Below, in pieces: positions 9,697 through 22,139 of a DNA stretch of 64,000 nt. Where the stretch lies: the NCBI RefSeq assembly GCF_016808335.1, contig NC_053153.1, forward strand, positions 19,603,033 to 19,667,032, read 5' to 3'. The notes under the pieces are model-generated. The model did no database searches. It was not told the origin of the DNA and worked only from the letters and a program-made list of their open reading frames with translations. Numbering within the stretch: the stretch's first letter is position 1; the number at the start of each line of letters is the position of its first letter. Both the position numbers and the translations under genes were made by a program. This DNA is from Panicum virgatum (Eukaryota > Streptophyta > Magnoliopsida > Poales > Poaceae).

Positions 9697-12600
9697 ATGC
9701 CTCTCCTCCGCCCCGCGCCGCCGGCTCCCGCCGCCGCGGTAACCCTCCCCGGCCGCTGCCTCCTTACTTCCCGCAGCCGCCTCGAGTCCCCCTCGACCCC
9801 GACGCCCCTCGCCTGCCTCCGCCTTCGCTCCGCCGCCCCGATCCGCGGCATCCCGCCGAGGACCGGGTGCCGCGCGGCCGCCGCCAATGCCGATGCCGAT
9901 GCGGCGGCCCCCCAGGGTCCAGGCGCCGACGGCGGCGCGCGGGTCGCGCTGGTGCGCCTCGGGGAGGCGCTGTCGCTGGGGTTCCCGGTGTGGGTGGCGT
10001 CGGCCTGCGCGCTCGCGCTGTGGCGGCCGCCGGCCTTCCTCTGGGTCGGCCCCACAGCGCAGATGCTTGGCATCTCCTTCACGATGCTCGGTCCGTCCCT
10101 AGTTCCCTTCCTTCCCCCTGCTAGTACTAGTACGTTTCCTGTCCCTGTCCACCTCGTGGTGGGGACTTGTGTCGCTTGCTGAAGTGGACTCAAACTCTAG
10201 CTCCCATGTGGAGTTGCTGTCTCTGTTGATGTCCTCTATTTTGACGCTGCTACTGATGACACTAGCTAGCGTTCGCGTTCTGGGACACTGCGTTCCACAT
10301 GCCGCGGTGCTTAGGCGGTGTGATCACTGAAATGAATTTGTAACCTGATACAAGGAAAGTATAACACCGCAACGCTGTACAATCCTGTGTTGACTGGCAC
10401 GATCAGGCATCTTGTTATTCATGTTCGCACTATGGAACGGGCCCTGGCTTTGCCCTAATGCTGGAACTTGTTCATTCCTTCAGTCCATGGATCAATTTGG
10501 TGCTGCTGTGATTAGCAGGACCTTCTCACTTTTTTTTGTCACTTGTACATATAGAAACTGAACGGTGAACTGTGTTGATTTTCATGTGTCTGAACATGTT
10601 ATTTACCCTTGGTTTTATTTTCTGGCCATGTTATTTATGATTGGATAACTGATACATGTTAATCTGTATCTACAGGAATGGGAATGACATTGACTCTGGA
10701 TGACCTCAAAACCGCACTATTGATGCCTAGGGAGTTAGCTGCTGGATTTATACTGCAATACACGGTTAGTACCCCACCTTATTTAGTGGATTATTGTGGT
10801 TTTAAGTGGATTAAAATCCATAACAATAATAAAACAATCCTGTTCTCATCTACGTTGTCTATGAGTAGACTGTTCTCCTTACAAGTTACAATGGCATTAT
10901 GAATCTCGCCTTGTAAAAGCTGGTGAATCTTCTATTCATTAGTCCTTATATTTGGTAATCACAAAGTTTTTTCCTGTATTATATGTTTTGCCACTCCATG
11001 TGCAACAAAAATACAGAGTAAGTGATTTATGTACAGGTGATGCCACTGTCAGGATTTTTTGTGAGCAAGCTGTTGAAATTACCAGCCCATTATGCTGCTG
11101 GACTGATTTTAGTGTCATGTTGCCCTGGAGGTGTGTGTGCGTGCTGCACTCCTTTTTTTCTGTCTATAGTTTTGATGTCAGCTCTTGAACTGAGAAGACA
11201 ATTATATCTGCAGGTACTGCAAGTAACATTGTGACCTATTTAGCAAGGTAATGAATAAATAAATAAATTGTCATGTCAATAATGCATACCATCATGAGTT
11301 TTTTACAACTTAAAACACTAGTCATCTGGTTGGCTACATTCATCCTGATTTCCAAGCTTGTTCATTTAAATATGTTCAGATATATGAAATATTGTAGAAA
11401 TTTGATTCAAGTGAGGATTGGGATAGTAATAAACAAATTCACAAGCAGTAAAGAGATACATGGACATAGACTTGAGTAGAAGACAAAAAGAATCCTTGAG
11501 GGTTCCAGGACCTGGAATCTTAGTGATCCCTGATGCCTGGTTTGGGTTTAGTGATCCTTTTCCCATTTGGGCTCACATTCCGATATGTTTTTCTAGTTAC
11601 TCTAATTGCATCTATATTTATATCCCTCTTTCTAGTATATTCGGAATCAAGTATCTTGGAAAAACTGTTGCTAGTTCAACATATTAAGTTAGCACTCTTA
11701 ACAATCTTTGTGATCTCCAGATTTTCTGGAGCCAGTCTTTCTCTTATGTGGCCCATTGTTAGCTGCTATTACCTAATGGAGATGCAAGTTTGTCTTTCGA
11801 ATTATTTGAAAATGACTCAAGTTCTATTTTATTGGAGTCACAAAGGCATCTTTTGAATATAGTTAACCAGCTTGTTCTGCCAATAAGTGGCCAAATCAGT
11901 TAGAACCAGAACAAGTTAAAGCATTTGCTTGTGCTTCACCAAACTGAAAAGTATCTGATCTCGATCATGATATCATAGTCTAGCCATTATATTATCAACA
12001 GTTCTGATCAGTTTAAAATAAATTATTATGGCTTTATAGTTACTGACTGTTTTTTGTTTACAATAATGATGTTAAAGTCGAACTGTGGCCAGATGCTGTA
12101 TAGCTGTGGTCGGGCAACAAGATTATCTTTGATATGGTCAACATGGAAATATCAACTTTAAGATTGCTTGTCGCCCATAACAGGTGCATTATGAAACAAA
12201 TTGCAAGGTCTAATTGAGTGGTCAAATCCAGTGCCTTATGATATAAGTTAGCCATAGTATCCAATCTATCTGAATGAAATTATATTATACGTGTAATACC
12301 CAGTGATTCAGAAATGTTGGCAGAACGATATATTTCAAGTGAACAATGAGTGTCAAGATGGTGAATATCTTGATTTATTTAGTGTACATAACCAACTAGT
12401 GATGAAAGTTGATTTGGTAAGTTAGTGCATTTACATCAAATTCAAATACAGTGGAAGCAAATAGTCAAAATTCAGAAGCATTTCCAGGGAATTTTATCTT
12501 CAGTACTCAATGGAAAGTAAATCTTAGATAAACCAATGTCCATATTGCAGGGCAAATGTTGCTCTTTCGGTGCTGATGACGGCAGCAAGCACTTTCGCTG

Positions 12601-13432
12601 CAGCTGTAATGTGCCGCTCTCACATCTGAGTTCTTCGACTTAGCTGTTAATCTTTTTTTTTCTTAACATCTTGCTCCCTGATGCAGTTCATGACTCCTCT
12701 CCTGACATCTAAACTTGCTGGACAATATGTCGCCGTAGATCCAATGGGACTGTTTGTGTCCACATCTCAGGTACTGTAAATTTTAAATCTTATCTGTTTT
12801 ACATATTCTTTGACCCCTGGTTAATGTTTATACGTATTGTACAGGTTGTCCTCGCACCTGTCCTGCTGGGTGCTCTACTTAATCAGTACTGCAATGGTTT
12901 GGTTCAATTAGTGTCCCCCCTGATGCCCTTCATTGCTGTAGCAACAGTAGCTGTTCTATGTGGCAATGCTATTGCCCAGAATGCTTCAGCTATCCTATCA
13001 TCTGGGGTGCTAGTAGTTCTATCTGTTGGTTGCTTGCATGCATGTGGCTTTTTCTTCGGCTATGTTCTTTCTAGAATACTTGGCCTTGATATCTCTTCGG
13101 CAAGAACAATCTCTATAGAGGTTGGCATGCAGGTAACTGATGCAGAAGTATCATATCATTACCTTATTTTGCATACAGATGATTTGAAAGTTTTTATTTC
13201 ATTCTATATAAGCAACTCCTCATGTCTCTCACTACAAAATCCGTGTTATTTACATCTCTCACTGAATTTCCTATCAATTCAGAACTCTGTGTTGGGCGTA
13301 GTCCTTGCAACCAAACATTTCGGCAATCCCCTCACGGCAGTTCCATGTGCTGTTTCGAGCATCTGCCACTCGGTCTACGGCAGCATTTTAGCTGGGATTT
13401 GGAGGTCTATGCCCCCCACCAAGGGAGAATGA
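9697..13432 (+). CDS. BASS1: Plastid sodium/metabolite cotransporter, BASS1-like
   Basis: Eight exons (9697-10090, 10676-10764, 11037-11130, 11214-11247, 12551-12605, 12687-12770, 12845-13132, 13283-13432) join in phase into 395 residues. Residues 1 to about 65 are rich in Ala, Pro, Ser and Arg with few acids, as in a chloroplast transit peptide. The rest is an SBF/bile acid:sodium symporter (BASS) domain of hydrophobic helices, with the conserved GFFVSKLLKLPAHYAAG and the sodium-site motif CCPGGTASN; NSVLGVVLATKHFGNPLTAV near the end is also characteristic. BASS proteins move organic anions across the plastid envelope with sodium; the BASS1 substrate is not firmly known. I choose BASS1 over BASS2 by general resemblance, so the paralogue number is less certain than the family. 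Confidence 0.92.
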
Positions 13433-14471
13433 TGTGTTAACATAGTTAACAATGTGGATTTTCTGTTCTCCTGGTGGATGAAGGATTATAGCCTGTTGGA
13501 GTAAACATTGATGAGACCAGCCAGTGGTTACGCCATCAGCAGCAGTAGTTTGTCTTTGATCAGCTGCAGTGAACGCAGCACAGTGGTATTCAGCTCACCA
13601 CCAAGCATTACAAGTGGTGCCCTGAACTTAGTCAGGTGCTTATTTAGAATTTTTCTTTTATGTTCTCGTAAATGTCGATGAATAAGTATGGTCTCATTGT
13701 ACTTGGGAAGTTAGTTGGTGGATTCACCATGGTAGTATGTTTATTACATCTGATCTGAGACTGTTGGTTACCATCTTAGTGTTATGCCTTTTTTTTTTGT
13801 AAGTGTTACGCCTTTGTTTTGTAAGTGTTACGCCTTGTTAACCCTCCCTCCAGCCAACCAGTGTCCTCTGGGGCAGCCATGAATTGGGTCCCTTAACATT
13901 TGCAAAGGAGAGACATTTCCACCTCACACTCACACATCAATACAGAAACACCAATATATAGTAATATACTCTGGTACTCTACGCCCCAAATCATGTCGTT
14001 TTGACTTTAGTTTTTAGATATATATGTTTTGCTATGTATCTAGACATGTACATAGTAAATACTATATATATCTAGAAAAAGCCAAAACAACCGGAGTAAT
14101 AAGTTCAAGGTTTTAAATAGTACAACACAACTTGCCATTTGTCATAAAAGGAACACAAAAACTCATTTCTGTTACATAGGGTGCCGTTAGCAGCACGGAC
14201 AGGCTGCCGTCTGCACAAAAGAATATTAACCCCACAAGTTGAAACAAATCAATTATGCAATTGAACCCGACTCATCTGAAAACTAGTAATTGACAACAAC
14301 TTACATACATTTATCTCACATCTCACAAGGTAATTATACACCAACTATCCTCACAAGGTTTTATGAGTCCTCAATAGTATACAAAAGCCCTGAGTCACCA
14401 AAAGGGTCATATCCTGATATCTATAAATAAAATCCTTCAATTTGAACTGAATGGCCCACTATATTCAATGT
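13433..14471. other. Convergent intergenic region between BASS1 and RING1
   Basis: This region holds the facing 3' UTRs of two convergent genes. About 13977-14096 is a degenerate Stowaway-like MITE: TACTCTACGCCCCAAATCAT at the left and CCGGAGTA at the right frame an imperfect palindrome with AAAGTCAAAA/TTTTGGC blocks. Near 13788-13836 there are three short tandem copies of a GTAAGTGTTACGCC unit, the first separated by a T-run. No gene is recognised. Confidence 0.5.
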
Positions 14472-17400
14472 CTAGTTTGCGACTTTGATGGCATAGACCA
14501 ACTCCTGAATCACAATGTTCAAAGAGTAAAACAATTAGCAAAAGGAAAAACAAAAGCTCAAACATGATATATATGTACATCAAGGTTGATGAGATAATCG
14601 TCCCTCAAACAAAAAAAGGTTAATAAGATAGTTGAGCGTCTGATCTCACCAGAACCCCATTGGGAAATGTGAATGAGGATCGCAAGTCTGAAAGGCGCTC
14701 CTCCCCTACAAGCCTTGCCTTATCAAAATCGCATGTGTTAGTGCTGACAAGGTCGTTGTATGAAGGCTTCCGTGCATAGATCTCAACGTCTTCATCCTTG
14801 TGAGATGTCTGACTGGCGACAAACTACATGTAAGCATAAACAGCTATCTGTAAGTTTTGGAATAGTTCTGATAATGGATCACTGACAACATGCTTCATTA
14901 AGGACTGACCTGACAAAGCTGTTTGATGGAGAGAGTTGGGCCGCAACACAGATATGGCTTCTCTAGATTTGGAGTAGTTTGCCCATCCAGTGGAAGCAAA
15001 CAAAGATGTATGTCACGCTGTCAAATAAATCAGCAACTAACGAGATGCTCAGTTGGGTAAGAGTATATATCAAAAAGCATGTTTTATGCTCACCTCGCTA
15101 TCATTGTCATCAGAATTTCGCAGACACTCAACCAACTTGATCATGCGCCCACCCTTGACCACCCTGCCATTTGAACCACTAAAGCTACTGTGTCGAGTCT
15201 GACTGCGAGTACCGTTCTTTCCCCATGCTCGCAGCGGAGATGTGCTAAAATTTTCTCTAGAGATTCCTACATCATCCTTATCATCAGAAGCAGCCTCTTC
15301 ACTGCATGCTGCTCGGGCAGGAGAAGAACGTGGTGTTGGCCATTTCGGTGGTCGTTTCTGCTTTTTCTCTGGGGAACTCTCCTCAGCAGAGGACTCCTCT
15401 TTACCCAAGATTTGACCGTTTCCATCCTCTTCATCATCAGAACAGGCCAGTGCAACATCATCGGAACTGGCTCTTCCTCTACCACGAAAATAGGTACTAA
15501 GCCCATTGGCCCGAATGTTGCGGCGTGATCTTCTTACAAATGCAGCAGCAGTAGCTTTGGCAGTAGACTTCCGCCCAATAACTTCTGATTGTTTCCGAAA
15601 AGCCTCGGCAATAGATGCTTGAATCTTCACATGTACATTAATCAATCAATTTCATGTTAAATTGGGAATAAACTGTACGCAATATGTATTCTGGTTGTTC
15701 AGATATTTATAGATGTCAGACTTCAATACATAATGCAGTTGCTCTTGACAGAATTTGCATCATGCAAGCATCAAAATAAAGTTCCTGGGTTCTTGAAGAA
15801 CCGAGGCTTCTTAATTCCATGACCCCACTACTGGTGTACTGACATCAAAATAAGGCATTTTACTAGAAAGGCCGCGCAGCCTTGCTGCGTGTGGCCTGAT
15901 TTTTACCTTTTATTTGTATTATATGAAACTTTGTTCGATACATGGAAGAATAATGTAATTAGATTGACAGAATATTTTTTTTAAGATTGCAATGTATGTG
16001 AGACTAATTGGTCAATCTGTTATCTCGTTTTTTTTTCCGCGGGTTATTGCTTAATTACTGTTAGTAGGTTGAATAACTTGTGTAGTGGAACAACCTTATA
16101 GTATTAACATATAAAGTTATGTTTTTATTTTATCCGTACATGAGATTTTTAAACATGTGTCGCAGGCTAATCACTCTTTTGGCCATCGAGGTCGAGGTCA
16201 CGCTGTACCCACTACCGAATATCGGAATTTTTTTTACTCGCTCCGCCCCCACCACCGGGGTCCTCCTCTTTCCCTCCCATTTTCTCTCTCTCCCCAGTCC
16301 CCACGACTCGTCCCTGCTCCCTCCCCGGGCTCCGCACTCCCCTGCGCCTTCCTGGCGGTGGAGCCGAGAACGTCCGGCGGCGCGTGAGGCCGGCGGCAGA
16401 GGGGCGCGGCAGCGAGCAGCAGGCGGCGGTGGGACTCCAGCGCCGAGCACTATCCGCCAAGTCCATGATTCGTGGATGCTGAGTCAGTGTACCATCAGAG
16501 GCACAGGCTAGCTAACACGGGCTATGAAACCAAACAAAGTATAAGGAGTGCACCTCAGCCTGAATCGTGCTTTCTGGCACCGCGAACCTTGTGCTAATCC
16601 ATTTCCTAAGCAAGCCAACAAGCAGAGTATCAGCTCTCTCTCTCTCTCTCTCTGAGGCTGTTCGGCTGATTTGATGAATAGTGTTCGACTGGTAGAATGA
16701 ATAGTATTATGTGAAAGGAAATAAGTCGAAACAAGCCGAGACGAGCCGAGAACCCTCTGTCGGTGGACACAGCAAACACACAAGCACGCACACGGCACCT
16801 CTCCCATTTTCTCTCTCTGTCGGTGTGTGCAGCATTAATTCACCTTTTTCTCTCTCTCACATGTCTCTCACTCACTCCCTCTCTGCTGTGGACAAAAGGC
16901 CACGAGCCAGCAGCAGCTCTCTCTGTCGGCAGACTCCTCTCCTCACTCCTCTGATTTTTTTTGCTTCTCTGCACCGAACAAGCAGGCGGCGGAGGGGCGC
17001 GCGGCGGCGGCCCACGCGGGCGAGGGCTGCACGCGGCGCCGTGCTGCGCTGCGGCCCTCCCCTCGCTCCGTTTCTCCCCACTCTCTTTCTATCTCTCCCT
17101 CTCTCTCTCTCCTGCGCCGGTCGGATCCGGCGCCAGCGAGCAGGGACCAGGCGGAAGGAGCTCGGGCCGGCGGCGGGTGAGGGCTCGCGGCGCACGGGCG
17201 GCCGCCCGCGTGGCGCGCGGCGGCGGCCGGCTCGTGGGGGCGCTCCCCACTCCCTTGTGCCCTCCTGGCGGCGGAGCCGAGGACGGCCGGCGGCGTGCGA
17301 GGCTGGCGGCGGAGGGGCGCAGCGGAGAGGCAAGTGGCGGCGGGCCTCGTGCCGCGCGGAGGCTGTGCAGCGCGTGGGTCGGCGGCGGCCGGCGCTGGCG

Positions 17401-20400
17401 AGGGCTACGCGCGGCGCCGCGGCGGTGGCCGGCGGGAGGCGCGGCGGCCCGGCGGCGCATTGTGGCCGTTCGATGGCCCAATCGGACGGCTGCTCTTTTT
17501 TCGGGTGACGTGGCGCGATGAGAGGCCGGGGAATGACACCGGAATCGTGTTTTAGAGATATGCACTTTGTGGCCGCAGCAGTATGCATTTGTAATTCCAT
17601 GACCCCACTACTGGTGTACTTGAGTCTCTATTCATTGGAATGGAGCACATGGTGTACAGTTCCAAAATACTACCATGAAGTTGGAAAGTTGTTCTATTTT
17701 AATTTTGTCCGTTTTTTTTCTGAAGTTCTCTGCCACTAGCTTACTATCCTTAGCATTGAATTTGTATTTCACTGGGATTTTTCCTAATACCCACCAGAAA
17801 ATGCTAATGTACAAGGCCCACATGGGGCAGAAGTATCTTATGAGAAGTAGCAAGTGAATCTCATCACAACATATCTGTAGTAAGTGGATTCACAGATTGC
17901 AGACAAAAAATTATGGGGAATAATTTAAGTGAATCACCATAAGAAATTCACGTGACCATGGATAAAAATCTGTATAAAAAATAGATGGAAAAGAGAACCT
18001 GTTTATTGCGATCATTCTCCTCTTCGTTGAAGGCTAGTTCCTACACATGGGACAATGCATAAATACTAGGATCAATCTCTAATATGAATAAGCAAATAAC
18101 AAGTATTTCAATACCTCTTCTTCATATTTGTCAATATCTGGGTACAGAGCTGCAATCATGGCATCATAGTTGGGATCATCTCTCAAAGAACGCCGACTTG
18201 CACAGTGTGTGCGGCATGCTGGGCACTCATTATTCCTATATAGCAGAGGGAAAAGTTAATAACAACATTGTGCTACTAAGCATGGGCTCACAACATATGT
18301 GATGTACAAGCAAACAAACATGCAGTCATGCACTGGATATAGCATATATCAATACAGAAAAACAGACAAGAGTGGTAAGTCTGGCTCAAAAGCCAAAACC
18401 ATGCAACAACAATCATACGTAATGTATCATATCTTACCCAAGTCGCATGGATTTGTCAATGCATTCCCTGCAGAACCGGTGCAGACACTCCATAACTGTT
18501 CTCGTCTTCCGGATAATGCCTAGCAGCACAGAAGGTTCCACAATCAGTAAATTATATCTAATGTTCAGGCCAACATGTGTGGATGGCAATACAAATGCAA
18601 TTGACAAAACAGGATATCTCAATAGCTCATATATAAAAGCGGCATCTTTCTTTTAAAAACATAGCCTACCCCAACTTGCTTGGGAAAAAAGGCTATGTTG
18701 TTGTTGTTGTTTCTTTTAAAAACATAGACATGGGCTAAGAAAGCAAGAACGATTAAAGAGGATGACCTAAAGCTCTTCACTCAGATCATTCATCATTGCC
18801 GGAATGAAGATGAATTTTAGTTTTAGTTAAGCATGACTAAAAATAGTAGCATGTTTCAGCACTAGCTCTAACATATGGCATGTCCATTAGGAGAATTCTT
18901 ATACTTTACAACACAAGGAATTCTCTCCAACTGAAAGTGCAGGTGGATTTCAAAATACTGAAATATCAATATCGCATATTTGACATTGTACAATCTTAAA
19001 AATCTAGCCATATGAAATGGAAGCTTTGTGTGATACAAAAGGTTACAAGTTTGTTGCATGCCTGTAACTACCTAAGCATATGGGACACTGCACTTCCTTG
19101 CGTATGTCCGCCAATTTCACTGGAATAAACCTGCAGGTGCCAGGGCACGATGTCAACTCAACTCTCTAAAATGGTTGAGAAATATTTCTTCAAAAAAAGG
19201 TGGGAAATTAAAGAGAAAATAAATGATATCCTGTAATAAAATTATATAAAGCAGCAAAACTTAAGGTACACACTAGATTACTCTCGTATATACCAAGCAA
19301 AATACACAAGGATCTGATGCTAATGGTGCAATGTGCAAAATAGGCAGAGAGGACAAATGAGCTGTATGTTCAGGACTAAGAATGTATCCTGACATATTAT
19401 ATTCATAACTGAGAGCGTGAAACATGTTCCTGTCATTACGTTCGTGGGTGTAAAAGTGACTTAATATGAACAGCTGTACAGACAAATAGTTAGCAACGTT
19501 GAGAGAAATTGTGAGAAGCATTAGACAAACATATCATAGCATTTACCAGCTGAACTCCTGAGGCAAACAACATTGGTCAATCTCAATACCCATGGGTAAG
19601 TCAAAAAACTTGCACTATGATATTGTTGACAAGAAAAAACAGGCATATGCAGTGCAACTAGGGATTGTCCTGGCTGCAAAACGAGTCAACAACCAACCCA
19701 CACCAGGATGAACATTAATGTTACACAGTACCAATCAGAAATGGTTTCATTTGTTTTTATCCTAAGAATCTGGCTGTGTGACATCAAAATAAGGCAAAAG
19801 CAAGACAAATCTACTACAATAGTCTAACACAATAGCAATGTGTATATCAGTGCAAAATAAAAGGCTAAACATTTTCCTACCTCATCACTAACTTTTGCCA
19901 GACTAATAAACATACCAGTTATATAATCATATTAACAGATGTTATTAGATGTCAACCTACCCTATACGTATATGACCAACTAAACCCCAGCAATATGCAT
20001 ATCAGCAACTACATTACAACAGTAAGCACTTAAAAGCAAGCTTGGATATAACTAAACCATAAGTTGAACACTTAAAGCTATAAACGCATATGTTGTGTTC
20101 TACTTTCTTGCTCTATTGACATTCACATGAATAAAACCTATAAGAAAAAAAGGACTTACTCCCTCCGTCCCAAATTATTAGTCCTTTTGGCTTTTCTAGA
20201 TGCATAGCTTTTGCTATGCATCTAGATATATATCATGTCTAGGTGCATAGCAAAATTGATGTATCTAGAAAAGTCAAAACGACTAATAATTTGGGACGGA
20301 GAGAGTATGTCTGATTGTAAAGCCTTAGCAAAAAAAAGAAAAGACAAGAGGTATAATATCAACAGGTTAATGGCAGGCAGTAAGTGCATGTTGTTGTTCT

Positions 20401-22139
20401 AGCACATGTATCATGCATATATGCATCATGACAATTTAAAAGATATGCTAGATTTGTCCTGTAGTACTTAAATGTTTCAAATTTTAGTGATATACTGGTC
20501 GGTGTCACTACACACTTGTCAGGAGCACCAGTGAGCTCAGATGTACCACTTTTTATAATTAGGCATGATCAGGCTACCAAGTTCCTAACAGTATGGTACA
20601 AACTAGTACCACAGCGCAAAATTTTCAGAATGGAAACTATGATGTCAGTGCCATTCCACACTGGTAAAGAGTGGTGAGTTCAGAGCTCTAAGTAATCATG
20701 GAAATTAGGGGTGCTGGTTTCTATCACTATGGCAAAAGCTTAAAGCTACAAATTGTGATTAGAGCAAGGTCAATAATAAAGCCAAGTGTTTGGCTATAAG
20801 TAAGTTATAAGAGCGAAGCTATACAATAGTTAGTCTTCTATTTGTCTACTAAATTTCTTTATTATTATATGTTTCTATTATCTTTTCTATTCCTCCTCAC
20901 ATACATCTCTATTGGGACTTGCTACTGCCTATGCTTTCCTACCCAACTTGTTGCTAAGCTCTCTTCTCTCTCTCCTTTCTCTCTTCTACATCAGCAAAAA
21001 TATTGATTAGCTTTTCTATAAGCCAATTGCTGTACCTGCTCTTAGGTTCCAAGTTTATTAAATTAGTAGCTGGATTTATTGCATCTAGCATCAATTAAGC
21101 AATAAATAAATTGTGCTGCATTCGAGGTACTCCAGGCTTCAAGCGATAAAAGCAAGGCACTACAGAGTGTGGGCCAAACCCCCATTTTTTAAAAATAAAA
21201 TAACATAATCAATATCTAATCACCAATGAAGTCACTTCATTTCTGGACTGTAGAAATATCATGAATGGGAAGATACAGTGTGCCACATTGGACTACCGGG
21301 TTGAGAGCTCTAGCACTGCTCATGAAGAACAACTACTACTACTTCATAGCCCCTCAGGTAGCCTAGCCTGGCTCTTTCGATCAGATTATGAGTACAGCTA
21401 GGCGCTTGTATATGCTACGCGTTGGTGTTGCCACCAACAGAAATCACTGAGTGAGGACGCCGGGTCTCACAAGCAGAAAAACTATGAGCTCGGTGCCTCC
21501 CCTCGGCCAGCCAGCCAGGCACCAGAAACTCCGCGGCCAGCCATGGTCGACGAGGCAAAGAAAGAGCGGCGGTCTCGCGCTCGAGAGCAGGGGAACGGGC
21601 CAACGACACCGAAGCGAACAACGAGGTGAACGCGCGCGCGAGTCGCCGCTTCGCCGCGGCGCATCTGGAGCACGCATCAGGATTCAGGAAGGAAACGACG
21701 ACGACGGACCACAAGTGAAAGGAAAAACGGCAAAAAGGCAAGCAACGAGGGTGGTGGGCGGACGGGCGGGCGAGCGAGCACGTACTCCTGGTTCACGGCG
21801 TCCGCGTCCTCCGACTCCGACTCCGACGCCTCCGACGCCGACACCTTGGCGCTGGAATCTGCGACCACAGCGAAAACAAACAACACGGGGACGAGAGGGA
21901 AACCCAGCATCAGCGCGCCGAGATCGAGGAGGAAGGACGCCGTCGGCGAGCGGGGAGGGGAGGGCGGGGGCGCGCTCACCGTTGGCGTTTCCGTTGGCCT
22001 CGGCGCCGTTCTCCTCCAGCTTGGGCTTCTTCTCCGCGGGCTCGGCCGCGGGCGGCGGCGGGGAGGACGCGGGAGGGGGCGAGCCGGCGCCAGCGGCCGC
22101 GGAGGGGGAGGGCGCGGGCGGGCGCTTCTGGGCGGGCAT
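14472..22139 (-). CDS. RING1: RING1-type E3 ubiquitin ligase, Polycomb PRC1 subunit
   Basis: Ten minus-strand exons: 22139-21980, 21858-21780, 19130-19072, 18519-18438, 18235-18115, 18040-17999, 15624-15094, 15017-14910, 14823-14650, 14504-14472, giving 462 residues. Residues 1-79 are Pro/Ala- then acid-rich. A C3HC4 RING finger spans about 95-134 (CPICLG...MECLHRFCRECI...NNECPACR). NDRNKQIQASIAEAF follows, matching plant RING1A/B. A basic/acidic linker and a C-terminal RAWUL ubiquitin-like fold (about 359-462; RDIHLCLLPLDGQ, KPYLCCGPTLSIKQL) complete the architecture. Plant RING1 proteins monoubiquitinate histone H2A with BMI1 partners. The exon 2/3 junction only keeps frame if exon 2 ends GT|GC (see findings). 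Introns carry a Stowaway MITE, a retroelement tail and a 1.75-kb GC-rich insertion. Confidence 0.9.
14597..14615 (+). mobile_element. Micro-insertion: CCCTC plus A-rich tail with 15-bp TSD-like repeat
   Basis: A 19-bp segment containing TCCCTCAAACAAAAA lies between AAGGTTGATGAGATA (14582-14596) and AAGGTTAATAAGATA (14616-14630), which match at 13 of 15 positions. The structure is that of an extremely 5'-truncated poly(A) retroelement end with a target-site duplication that has since diverged. It lies in the last intron of RING1. Confidence 0.5.
15841..17591. repeat. GC-rich insertion in RING1 intron, bounded by 29-bp direct repeat
   Basis: A perfect 29-bp direct repeat (TAATTCCATGACCCCACTAC then TGGTGTACT) occurs at 15812-15840 and 17592-17620 and brackets 1.75 kb unlike the surrounding AT-rich intron. 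The interior has two related GC-rich segments (about 16326-16435 and 17236-17345) sharing a GCGGAGCCGAG-centred block, plus CT microsatellites (about 16632-16653 and 17093-17111). The leftmost 17 bases repeat a stretch at about 19779-19796 in another intron of the same gene. The open frames on both strands reflect composition; no family is recognised. Confidence 0.55.
18665..18709 (+). mobile_element. 45-bp retroelement 3' tail with (TTG)n end and 18-bp TSD
   Basis: The 45-bp insert begins CCTACCCCAACTTGCTTGGG and ends GGCTATGTTGTTGTTGTTG. It is flanked by a perfect 18-bp direct repeat TTTCTTTTAAAAACATAG (18647-18664 and 18710-18727). The CCCAACTTGYTTGGG...GGCT(TTG)n signature is the shared 3' end of plant TS-type SINEs and RTE-like LINEs. 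This is a drastically 5'-truncated copy in a RING1 intron. Confidence 0.8.
20159..20305. mobile_element. Stowaway MITE
   Basis: A 147-bp palindromic element begins CTCCCTCCGTCCCAAATTAT and ends ATAATTTGGGACGGAGAGAG, flanked by TA (20157-20158 and 20306-20307). Internally CTTTTCTAGATGCATAGC pairs with its complement. The TIR and TA target are diagnostic of Tc1/mariner-derived Stowaway MITEs of grasses. It lies in the large RING1 intron 19131-21779. Confidence 0.93.

Noticed and set aside
13780..13840. Another micro-insertion candidate with a T-run between GTGTTAYGCC repeats
   Set aside because: The repeat occurs three times in tandem, so replication slippage explains it as well as insertion.
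16711..17600. Plus and minus frames of about 240-265 codons in the RING1 intron
   Set aside because: Low-complexity Arg/Gly/Ala translations from a GC-rich insertion; no family resemblance.
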